From assembly GCA_947034885.2 (NCBI GenBank), contig OX344754.2, positions 5,649,001 to 5,713,000 of the forward strand: 64,000 nucleotides of DNA, in the 5' to 3' direction. The position numbers were made by a program, and so were the translations under genes. This document shows positions 51,736 to 61,066 of this stretch, one piece after another. Position 1 is the first letter of the stretch, and every line of letters begins with the position of its first letter. This DNA comes from Thuidium tamariscinum (taxonomy: Eukaryota > Streptophyta > Bryopsida > Hypnales > Thuidiaceae). The notes under the pieces were generated by a model. The model had not been told where the DNA came from. It worked only from the letters and a program-made list of their open reading frames with translations, and searched no databases.

Positions 51736-52819
51736 ATGATGAATACCAACGTCTACGCAGTCGGTACATCTGACGAGTCAAAAGATTGGACGCAAATCGT
51801 GAAGCTTAGGAAGTCTCTTGACAAGAACGACTTTCTTCCGAAGGGGTACTTCGTGAATGAAGAGTTCTATCCGTGCAGACCCACTGAGGAGTACACGCCG
51901 CCTTCGAGGCGGAAGAAGACTTCCACTGGATTGCCAAGGACACCGTCTTCTAGGTCAAAGAAGCCGGTTGTAGAGACGGAGGTGGAGGAACTATCAGACG
52001 ACTACAGTTCAGAGGACGACACGAATTACTCTGACCCTCCTACCATGAATGAGGAGCACTGCACTCCTCCGATTACTCTATCATAGAGTGTAAGGGGTTC
52101 ATCAGCCTCTTCAAGGCAACCACTTGAGACTCCAAATTTGGGAACCCTGGCTCCAAGGGCGGCGTCAAAGAAGCAGAAAAGACACGAAGAGGATGAAGAA
52201 GAGGAGGACATGTAGACACAGCTTCCAGGCTCAAGGAGAGCCGTAAGAAGGATTGAGAGCAGAATTTAGCCTTGCATGAATAGACGAGCGAGACACTCGA
52301 CGAAATCAAGAGCTTTATGGTAAACAGTGATGCCCAGAAAAGGTCATTTTAGTAGGCAGTTGTGAACCACCTCACATGCGTTAAGCCTATTTCCTGGAGT
52401 TTTCATGTTGTAGCTGCAGGGCCGATGGCAATCCATAGCGCGGGCTTTGGATCAATGAGCGACCTCGCCTTCAGTCTCCCATCCTAAGAGCCTGCTAATT
52501 TAATGCCGCAGGATTTTTTCGTGCCTGTATCCGTTCCTGTGGTTGCAGTGGAGCAGGCTCTTCCTCTTGTTCCCTCAGTAGATGCTCCTCCGCCTCCTCC
52601 CTCGTCTTCTGAAGTGGCTGCTCCACTACCTCCTCCCGAAGCCGAGATCGAGGCTAGGGTAATGGATGTCGAACATTCTCCACCAAAGGTCGACGTAGCC
52701 GTGGATAACGAAATGGTTGATGTTGTCCCTCAACTGATAGTTGATGACGCAGCTATCAAGGATTCCACGGATGCGTCCACAGGTGCATCCAGTTGACACT
52801 CTACTATGCTTCAATGTGT

Positions 52820-52840
52820 TTTAGGTCGACTCGACCTGAT
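52820..52840. promoter_or_regulatory. Palindromic box after the GQH gene
   Basis: The box TTAGGTCGACTCGACCTGA lies 24 bp after the stop of the last exon, in the presumed 3' untranslated region. Confidence 0.75.
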
Positions 52841-53011
52841 GTGTATTCTAGTTTGTAATATAGTGATAGTCGTTGAGAGGAGTTGTTCATCTCAGGTTAT
52901 ACAGATGTCCAAGTGGACCGAAACCATCGAGATCATAATTTTGATTTTTGAAAATAAATTTTGTATTATACAACTCTTCTTGAGTGATTAATATACGGCC
53001 TTCTTACAAAT

Positions 53012-54260
53012 ATGTGTCGTGGAATAATTGAAATTGCAGAACATGTACGTGCTTTGAATAATCCGTATTCTATGCATTCTCCATCTACGATGAACGAATC
53101 TCCAGAGCTTGTAACTCCTATAGCACTGGAACATGATACGTCTGCAAACGAAGACGATCTTGCATTTCCAAATGAGGTTGTTGCTTTGGATGAGCCATCT
53201 CTAGTAATGGGTGAAGGAGTTATCCAAGACTCTGCCTTGATAGAGTTGGTGATTCCAAACCCAACGACGCTGGGTGGAGATCATGTCATAATAGACCCAA
53301 AAATGCAAGTATGTGACATGGTTGTATGACTTCTCTTTTCTCAGCTGATTTCTGATGTTTTTTTTTTCTCTTTTTATAACTTCTTATTTCTGCTTATTCT
53401 TGCGCCATAATGTCATGAGGGTCGGATAGTGACGAGCTTTGGATTTTTCCGTTTCATAGCAAGGATCAAACCCTGCATGTCATCTTGGAGGAACGTCGGA
53501 GAGTGTCCCGGTCCCATTAAGTTCCAGGCTACCGGACAAGTGGTTGAACGTCATCCTGGACCTGAATGGGATCCTTTGTGTCACGGAAGACGCAAAGTCC
53601 AAGGGTTGGTCAAAGTCCCAACGTGATGTTAGCTAGCCGCACTCGGCTATTCATCCCGCATTTGTGGGACCCAAGCTAGTGTACGTCCGCCCAAACTACG
53701 CAGAGTTCTTGCGCAAATTATCTACCTTTGCACACGTCTCGGTGTGGAGCTCAATGAAAAAGCCCACAGCTGAAGAAATCTGCCTTTACCTTTTCGAGGG
53801 TTTAGAATTCCCAGATTTTGTATTTGGGCAGAACTCCTGCACCACGTTGAAGTGTCAGGAGAACACAAGCTACCTCACGACGTTCAAGGAACCAGGAACA
53901 ACGAAGGAGCTGTTCTTGAAGGACCTCAATCAATTTTTTAATAGCCATCAAGGAAAATTCACAAGTGCTAACACAATCATGGTTGACGACAGTCCGGTGA
54001 AACACATCTTAAACAAGCCAAAGAATATTGTTCTCCCGGACACTTGGACCAACAAGGGCAACGGTCTGAGGGATGCGTTTATCTTGGAGAACCTCCTTCC
54101 CTAGCTAGAGCGCCTCCATCTCGCTTAAGATGAGGGCATTAAATTTTTCCGAGAGAATAGTAAGGGGAAGATAGGGCGCCAAATGCTCTGTGATGAGCGG
54201 AACTGCAAGGAATACAATAGATTAATGGATGTAGTTACACAATCACGCTCCTTGAGATAG
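53012..54260 (+). pseudogene. FCP1/NIF-like HAD phosphatase, decayed
   Basis: Exon 1 (53012-53308) encodes an acidic leader. A GTATGT donor and an acceptor at 53457-53459 give a phase-0 intron into a frame that runs to 54260. It shows HAD motif I as 'VILDLNGILC' (53550-53579), motif II 'VSVWSS', the Lys motif 'ELFLKDL' and 'MVDDSP' for the acidic motif. These match plant FCP1/NLI-interacting-factor-like phosphatases, with Asn replacing the second Asp of the usual DxDx(T/V). In-frame TAG (53634), TAG (54102) and TAA (54126) break the frame, yet similarity continues past each of them. AATAAA at about 54390 may be its poly(A) signal. A captured host gene or a transposon accessory is equally possible. 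Confidence 0.7.
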
Positions 54261-54437
54261 GGCTTCCATGCGATGGATATATTTTAGCGATTTCTCTGTG
54301 GTCCATGTAGTCTTTTTAGCTTGAGGCAACCTTAATTGTAAATAGGCTTCTAGTTTGTGCTTTGCCTTTGTATTTCTGGACCCACATCTTAATAAATCGT
54401 GTATGAAACATATTGTCTTTATTATAGGGTTCACCTT

Positions 54438-54458
54438 TTTAGCTCGGTTGGACCTATT
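54438..54458. promoter_or_regulatory. Degenerate palindromic box
   Basis: 'TTAGCTCGGTTGGACCTA' is a weak member of the box family, between the HAD gene and the next reading frame. Confidence 0.5.
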
Positions 54459-54565
54459 TTGTTCTTTATTTCACGTTGTTTATATGTATTTGCTTGCTCA
54501 TCCATTTGAATTGAAATTGTGTAAATGCTGTTGCCAACTTTTGATCTTTTCTCTTTTTACCTCCA

Positions 54566-55190
54566 GACTGTACTTCCACCTGCTATAGTGGTCCAAGGGG
54601 GCGTCCTCCCGTGCTCTGCGTCCGTCGACTCCTTCCTTGAGTACGGACAAAATGCAATCTTGAGTACTGGGAACTTTCTGTGCTCCGTGGCCGCGGCCAA
54701 CTCTACAATGGACTTCTCAGTGATGCCCGTGGACGACGGTGTCGTCGACAGTCCACCAAGTCGGTTGCCTTTGCTGGTGAAGTCGTCCTCGCCTTCACCT
54801 CTTCGGTCGAGGGATCCTTCCACCTCACGCATGTCACCTTCTACGTCCGAGAAACTGATACAGAGGAAACTGTTTGACAAATTCCGTGACCTTGAATCCG
54901 CTGGTCATTGTCAAGATCAAAGACCTACTCTGTTAAGGGAGACCAAGTGCCAAGTGCGCTCTCATGGTGTTTTCCAACATCGCATGCGAGCTGCATCACT
55001 AAATGTAAGAAGGACGAAGACACATGATGGCCTTCTTCAAAGTTGGGCCACTTATCTATGGCAGGATGTGTGGGATCAGAATTTCATTCAGCAATAGAGG
55101 CTACGAGAGCTACGAGAGTATAAGAAAATTGACAATGGTTATAGTCGTGGGCCAGAGATTTTGAAGGCGATTGCGACTCTTCATAGCTAG
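54566..55190 (+). pseudogene. Unrecognised coding frame at the end of the gene block
   Basis: After a possible acceptor ('tttacctccag|act') a frame runs to TAG 55095 and stays open beyond it to TAG near 55188. It has a Gly/Ser/Cys-rich start, then a Ser/Pro-rich stretch and a basic C-terminal part ending with 'ATYLWQDVWDQNF'. A second plus-strand frame overlaps it (54680-54877). It may be the last exons of a third gene. The family is not recognised. Confidence 0.35.
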
Positions 55191-55723
55191 ACCAATATGT
55201 AGCAAATTTGGATATGTAGCAATGACTATATTGTATAGCTCAGCAGTAGTCCAAGTATATAATCGCATTGTCCAAGCCTCTTATAGTATACATTGCATGA
55301 GTGAATCACACTCAGTACATAAATATACACAATCATGACAATCATTACAAATACAGAATCACATATGTTGGATACTTGTTGGAATTATCCGGCTAACTAT
55401 AAATACAAGAGTTCTTGTTCATGGTGTTCTTTTGTCTACATCTATATTTTTTCACGATCAATTTATGACTGTATATTCTTCCAAATTGCTTGTTTGTTAA
55501 TAGATAAGTTAATAAGTACTCTATTTTAGTCTCTCGTTTCAATGGAAAACTCTCATTTTAATGAATATAGTGTTACTTAGAGAATTTTATCTATCAATTT
55601 TCTTCGGTGAAAACCTTCATTTTAGAGGTATATACATTATTCCTATTTTTCAAATTTAAAAAAAATTAGTTTTCTAATTTTATAGTACTCCTGAAAAATT
55701 CATGAGTACTGTTGCAAAACACA

Positions 55724-55755
55724 ACAAATAGGACAGGTGTTTCTTGCAATGACCC
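55724..55755 (-). repeat. Right terminal inverted repeat of the 27-kb element
   Basis: Read on the minus strand it starts GGGTCATTGCAAGAAACAC. The inward sequence has the 'ggagtactata' and 'tatatacctctaa' blocks shared with 13489-14525 and 47167-47899. Confidence 0.9.
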
Positions 55756-56000
55756 TTAGAGCTATATCACCATTAGTCTTTTCTTTTAACCAAGATAGAT
55801 TTAATTCACCAACAACTTGAGAATTATTATGGATTAGATGGAGAGCCGTGATGATTTCAATGGCAAAGTCGTGGGAGACTATCTTCATATGATGATGTTT
55901 GACGACGGGACTATGGAGATTTATGCGGAAGAGGTAAACCGATCCCATTTGATTTTTATTCTCATTGTTTTACTATTAAGTTTCTTTTTACTGAATGCTT
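55756..56000 (+). repeat. Dispersed repeat R2, copy 2, right part
   Basis: This is the continuation of 27791-28738 across the 27-kb insertion. It aligns with 10435-10680, including the short exon. Confidence 0.75.
55838..55933 (+). pseudogene. Exon-like 32-codon frame in R2, copy 2
   Basis: It has the same 96-nt length and GTAAACC donor as 10514-10609. The peptide starts MESRDDFNGKVVGDYL and ends with the identical MMMFDDGTMEIYAEE. Differences are mainly silent. The insertion of the 27-kb element about 80 bp upstream of the ATG separates it from any original promoter. Confidence 0.55.
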
Positions 56001-56217
56001 GGAATTAGGATTATCTAGTATATATTAGAGTCAATTGTAAAGTATGTGCATTCGAGGACCAAGAGCTAGAGTTTGAAAAAAACACAGAACAAAACTTCTT
56101 GGAGCACCAAAATTGGGATTCAAAGGAGTTTAGTGCCACATTTCTTTTCTACTATTTTCAATCATACCTTCTTCTGACACCCTTTTCAAATTGAGGTTTC
56201 CTTTATGATTAACTCTA

Positions 56218-56514
56218 AGGTAGGGGGCTGTAAAAGTGACCCTTTACCAGCTGATTTGCATTTTGGGGAAGCTAAACTTCTTAAAAGAATTTTTAGTAAA
56301 TTTTTGTGGTAAGAAAAATGGAGTTGGCATCTAATCCAAGTCGTTTTATATTTTTTGGACCTAAGTTATGGAATTAGTTATGAATTTTTGAAGTTAAAAA
56401 CATAGTGGTTTCTAAAAGTGCCCCCTTCCTAAAATGTACACTTCTGGTACATGTTAGAGGCAAAACCTACCAGATTGCTTTTAGATACATGGTCACAATT
56501 ACAGCCCCCTACCT
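56218..56514. mobile_element. MITE with TA target duplication
   Basis: Inverted ends AGGTAGGGGGCTGTAA / AGGTAGGGGGCTGTAA (right as reverse complement), then 'a(a/t)(a/t)gtgacc', bound a 297-bp unit flanked by TA on both sides. A TA duplication is typical of Tc1/mariner-type MITEs. The interior carries a diverged R3 phrase ('ctaatccaagtcg'). Confidence 0.7.
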
Positions 56515-56879
56515 TATTGTCATAAAGCATCTTGCCACAGTGGGTTCTCAAATTTCAGTTGTGACTTATGTTAATTCACGTGAAAAAGTCAGTCAGTCTA
56601 ATTTTTGATATCCCCAAGAGACTCGATCAATCTTAAACGTGCACAAGAAGAAAGGTGAGGAGCAGTGATAGGAAGTGGCAGCCAGAGAAGAAGAAAGACG
56701 GTCACCACAAAATCTTGCCCTTCAGTCTGTCATGGAATTTTCATGAAAAAAAATGTTTTTGAAGAGTTGTAAAGTAATTAGAATGTAGATTTAAAACCAA
56801 AATTCAAAATTCAAAATTCAATGTCCTTTCTTGGAACCCACTAAACATCAAAGTTCTTTGTTAAATTGGTAAAATTTCT

Positions 56880-57760
56880 CGTGATTTTGGGCAGGTACAT
56901 GTGACTAGAGATTTCCATATTTTGAAACCAAACTTTAATAGAAGGTATGGACAAGGAGTATCTTTAAAGACCAACAATTTTTGTGACTTTTGACTACATG
57001 GTTGAGAAGTAATCACATAATATGTTATTTGTTTCTCAACTTGGGCAGTTTGGGCAAATTAGAAAAAATAATTCTTTTTGGAAACGAAAATTTGAAATTG
57101 GTTATATAAATTCATATATACGTGGAAAGCTTTGAATCATTTCACTTGGATTAATGAGTCAAAAGTTATGAAGAATTTTAGTATGTAGGTAGTTATGGAT
57201 TCTCTACTCTAAAATAAACTTTGAAGTCCTTTATTTTAAATGTTTTAAATATTTTTGAAAAAAATAAAAACATTGGGTGTATATTGTTTATTATAAAATT
57301 TGAGGATTGACATTTTTCAATTCAATAAATAAATTGTCAACAATTTAGTATTTTGAATCATTATCTACTTCTTTCAATTTACTATTTCTTTTGTACATGT
57401 TGTTCAATTTCAAATGATTTGAAAATTTTCAAACATGTAGAAAACTTGAATTGGAGAATGAATCCAAAGATTAACAACCATTTTGAACATTTTTTCATAC
57501 AAATGTGACCTTCTAAAGTGCAACTGTCCGGATTTTTGCAGTGGTAAAAAAAGGATTTTTGTAACTTCAAACACTAATATCTTGCAATCTACATGGAGAA
57601 ACTTTCTGAAATTTTTTCTACATCTTCTCAAACTAGTGCACTAAAAGATCCTATTGTTACATTATTCCATAAATGTTTTTTTTTCTAAAATTTGGTAGTT
57701 GTCCTAGAAATGACAGTTTTGATGAAAACATAGTCAAAAACCTTTAGGGGTGAAATTGGT
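56880..57760. repeat. Dispersed repeat R1, diverged copy with empty site
   Basis: It aligns with 860-936 joined to 2030-2830, without the fold-back element, at 'gagtatcttta'. It is AT-rich and non-coding. Confidence 0.7.
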
Positions 57761-59500
57761 GAAATTCCTCCTCTTTGGTACTTACAAGGCCTCCAACATA
57801 AATCTATACCTTCCTAATTTTTAGAGGTTTGCACAGATGAATGATCAATGCAATTGTGACGCTCCAATTTTAACAATCGCTCCAATTGATGTTACTCTAA
57901 CTACTTACTGCAGTCTCGCTCCTCATAAACTCCAAACCGATATTATGCAACGCGTTCTGGAGGATTGGACAAGGGGTTTCAAAGGCTTTTGGTCCACCGA
58001 CTAACCCGCTCAATTTATGTGGGTTCTGCACAGTTAGTGCAGAGTGCAACTTAGATCAAGCTTCGTGGAATTTGCTGCCACCTAGCTAGAAAGCACAGGT
58101 AAGGGATAATTTGCATAGGTCAATACTGTACTAGCATATTCTATACCGTAACGTCAATAAATCTTTCACCCGCTCTAAGTTTCAGAGCTGCGTGCACTCG
58201 ATCTCCCTCTGAGTGAGAAAGTCCAATAAAAGGGTTTGATTTGCAGGTCAAATTAGCTTCATTACATTGGTTACTTAAAGCAGTGTAATTCATAATCTTC
58301 CACTGGATTTCGAAAATTAAACCATCCGATCAAGAGTGGCTTCGCATAATTATACTCCCTTTGTTTCTGAAACCTTCCGGAACCACTTCAATAGTGAAAT
58401 GGGCTCATCAAGCATTGCATTTAGGATTCAAAGTTGACCACCATTCAGTGTTTACTTTGGTCTGTCTTAATCCTTTGGAACTCATTCTATTCAAATTATC
58501 ACCAAAAACAAGATCTATAAAAAGTGACAATATTGATTGTTAGTAGAGATAGGGTTGGAGCTATAGATGATAGGACAAATGATTCGAGTGTATTGTTGAA
58601 AAGATTTTAGGAGTCAAATAGGAAAATCTTTAACTTTGGAGAGGCCACGTTTGAGATACTCAAGGCTGAACTGTACTAATTGTGGGCAAGCAATAAGTTT
58701 GAGTACTCTACTTGAAGGAGGCTTTTTCATGATTTTAATTTGGAGTGCCCTCTATCCAAGTGAATGTCACTTGAGGGTTAAGATGAAGACTAAATTTTTA
58801 CACATAAGGTAGATATAATTATGGTTGGTGGAAACCAAAATTCATGTATATAAGTACAATAGCAATTGAAAATAGAACTTTTCAAAATTAAAATCAATCA
58901 AATCATGAATGATCTTAGTTAACTAGGAGTTTCATTTAACATTGAAGTTGGAGCTAAGTTGATATAGCCAAAAAATTAGTATCACCACTAATTCTAAAAA
59001 CTCCAAAAACATCTTAGCCAAATTCTACTACAAATCTACCTAATACCATTTTAAAAACATACTAAATTACAAAGAGAATTCAACACAGCTTGGCAAGATA
59101 GTGCCATCACTAATTAAATGGCCCATAACCTCATCTTCAATGTGAAGAAGGGCTGGAGGAAAAGTCCCTTCTTATTAATCAAAAAGAATAAACCACAATC
59201 TAGGTTCCAAGACGAATTGGTTCCATGGTTTCTCCAAATCCGATCTCAAATTCTACTTGATCTCAACCTTACTAGGAACAATATATAATTCTTCTGAGCT
59301 TTGTTCCAAAGTTTACAGAAGAAAGCCTTTCCCATGCCATCAATAAAAATTCACCACTGACACTGACATTCCTGCAACTGAGATCTCGCACTACTGCTTC
59401 AAATTGGAAGCCCACAAATGAAAGATATCTAGAAATCGGAACCGAGTCGAACCACTTCTTACAATTGCAAGTAATGTCGACTTCAATTCATTCCACTAAG
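57761..59500. other. Spacer without recognised gene
   Basis: 57860-58200 is richer in GC than its surroundings but its frames are short. Nothing is supported as a gene. Confidence 0.45.
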
Positions 59501-59824
59501 GGAGGAGGTCCATAAACCGACCATCTAAGGGCTGGAACAGAATTTTGAGCAGGTCAAACATCTTGAAGTATTTTCCAGTGAATTTTTCTTGAAAGACAGC
59601 TTGAATATGCATCTAACCCAAGTCGTTTCATATTTTTTGGAGCTGTCTAGAGTTAGTTATGAATTTCTGAAGTCAATATGGCATAGGGCTCCAAAACCGC
59701 CCACCCCCCTAAAATGTTCACTGTTTGTACATTACTGTAAAGATCAAAAAGCATCATGTACCAGATATATACATTTCAGAAGGTGAGCGGTTTTGGAGCC
59801 TGAGCGGTTTTCGAGCCTCCTCCC
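59501..59824 (+). repeat. Dispersed repeat R3, next to the dirigent gene 3' end
   Basis: It matches the minus strand of 3590-3925 ('gaccatctaagggctggaac', 'catctaacccaagtcg'). A short duplicated 'gagcggtttt(g/c)gagcct' precedes the dirigent stop codon by about 10 bp, so the 3' untranslated region of that gene probably lies in this repeat. Confidence 0.6.
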
Positions 59825-60891
59825 TTACTTCCTGTAAGTAAGGTGGATATCCCACTGGTACACGTACAGAGACCCCACCGTCAATTCCAGGAGAGGAGTC
59901 AGAATCCCATACCCCGAGTACCCTCGCAGCTTCCCTGTCCCTCCAGGAACAATGACCTCGTAAGGTGGAGTGGGTGTCTGAATGGTCCCGATCACAGTCA
60001 AGCTGCTGCCGTCGTACTTGGATCCCGTCTTGAAGATGTGCTGCGTGTTGATCTGCGCGCCGCCCGTGGCGATGCCGCCCTTGGTGGTCACGTCTGCGGT
60101 GCCCGTGATGGAACCCAAGAGGAGGCTGTCGGAGGTGTTGCCGGCTTTCAAGAAATTGTCGACGACGGTGAAAGTGCCCCACCCGATGGCGCTAAAGTTG
60201 CCTTGGCCAGTGCCTGCGGCCGCGAGGAGGGTCGAGTTGGCGCCGCCGCGGATCTCGTGGGCGAAGTACGTAAGGTGCAGGGATTTCTTGGGAGATGTCT
60301 TGGCTGAAAAACGCAACAGGGAACGCCCAATATTTAATCGAATGAAACACGAACTTGTAACATCAACACCACAGTTTAATTTTACGATTAATTACGAATC
60401 GAAGTTGATAATTGCAGAGCTGCCTGCAACGTTAAGTTCCGGGAATTGGTGACAAAAGTGCACAATAATCTGGAGTTGGTCACAGGCTTGAAATCGATCA
60501 AGAGCATTAGATTTGACGCATTGACGGCGCGGTATGGCCGACAGATGGAACTACAGTAGCTCTAAGCACACTAGAAACTAAGTTTCCAGCAGGGCATCTA
60601 TCTGCAGCTGCAATCGATCAGTGGAAAGCGATTATTGGCAGAGGCGCATTCTTCTGCATGAGTGTTGTGATCAAGCTAGAACCCAAATCATTTGAAGCAT
60701 GAAATCGATCAAATGCTATAGCTATTGAAACCAACTATCGATCAACTCCTTGAAATGACCCAAACGTAAGATCATTTCTTTCATTTCATGCCGGAGGAGT
60801 TGCAAGGGGAAGTGTCGGTACCAGTGACACCTCCCTGCAGGCTGCACAGGAGAATGCACAAGGTGTAAAACGCCAGAACCCGTGTCGCCAT
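59825..60891 (-). CDS. Dirigent-domain protein, two exons
   Basis: Exon 1 begins at ATG 60891 and encodes a hydrophobic secretion signal (MATRVLAFYTLCILLCSLQG). It ends at a GT donor after 60831 (GAG|GTGTCA) or 60822 (CTG|GTACCG). Both fit the phase of the acceptor TTTTCAG before 60303. Exon 2 runs to TAA at 59825-59827. The product is about 179 or 182 residues, normal for dirigent proteins. The domain shows 'YFAHEIRGG', 'GSKYDGSSLTVIG' and 'VPGGTGKLRGYSGYG', matching the dirigent pattern of a beta-barrel that guides stereoselective phenoxy-radical coupling in lignan-type pathways, outside the cell. The exact substrate cannot be told. There are no stops or frameshifts. Confidence 0.9.
60304..60830 (-). 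other. Intron of the dirigent gene
   Basis: Coordinates follow the first donor choice. Acceptor 'tgcgtttttcag' is at 60304-60306. In-frame stops in the intron on both sides make splicing necessary to join the signal peptide with the domain. Confidence 0.75.
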
Positions 60892-61060
60892 AGTTGCCTG
60901 CTGCCTGCAAATCGATTGAAAATGCGCTCCCTCTAGCTAGCTGTGAGGCAAGCAGTGAGTACTATACACTTGGTGGAGCTGGACACGAGAAACTTGAGAC
61001 AAAGACTGATTGAGAGGAGAAGTGGAGTGAGGTGTGCAGAAGTTCTCGCGTGCGGTTTAA

Positions 61061-61066
61061 TTTATA
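61061..61066 (-). promoter_or_regulatory. TATA box of the dirigent gene
   Basis: TATAAA on the minus strand ('ctcaTATAAAttaaacc') lies 170 bp upstream of the ATG. A transcript start about 30 bp downstream would leave a leader of about 140 nt. Confidence 0.6.

Larger units (their letters stand above)
48905..52796 (+). pseudogene. Large spliced gene with GQH motif and CxxC-free C-terminus, decayed
   Basis: Blocks of one protein are readable: 48905 to about 49680 (starting MKEYVPKLEQFF), then frame-shifted from about 49680 to 50342, then 50477-51308, 51309-51561, 51736-52267 and perhaps a Pro/acidic tail exon 52503-52796. The central 'FYIVNGQHSVFASK' (about 50010-50050) followed by 'WDCYIVW' and 'YYNRVNHF' resembles ParB/sulfiredoxin-like GxH motifs; this is a tentative assignment. 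'NVLLLFTGSKLTCAAM' before the second intron could be a Rossmann-like strand-loop. In-frame TAGs at 50202, 50894, 52084 and 52213, and a frameshift near 51309, break it. An AATAAA-like signal lies near 52953. I do not know its function; a helper protein of the transposon is plausible. Confidence 0.6.
28739..55755. mobile_element. 27,017-bp TIR DNA transposon, TSD TTAG
   Basis: The left end and the reverse complement of the right end both read GGGTCATTGCAAGAAACAC, followed by (A/C)TGT(A/C)CTATTT. The target TTAG is duplicated at 28735-28738 and 55756-55759. The flanks join into one R2 repeat whose unoccupied form is at about 10430. Short derivatives in the window keep both of its ends with only 0.7-1.1 kb between. 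It carries an RNase H-like transposase relic (minus), two satellite arrays and a plus-strand block of at least two spliced genes, all decayed. A 4-bp duplication and a DDD-type core recall the Sola group, but that assignment is inference. The whole could include later insertions (47167-47899, 34500-34777). Confidence 0.85.

Noticed and set aside
59843-60452. Long plus-strand frames opposite the dirigent exon
   Set aside because: They are antisense shadows of a GC-rich coding exon whose minus-strand translation has the dirigent domain.
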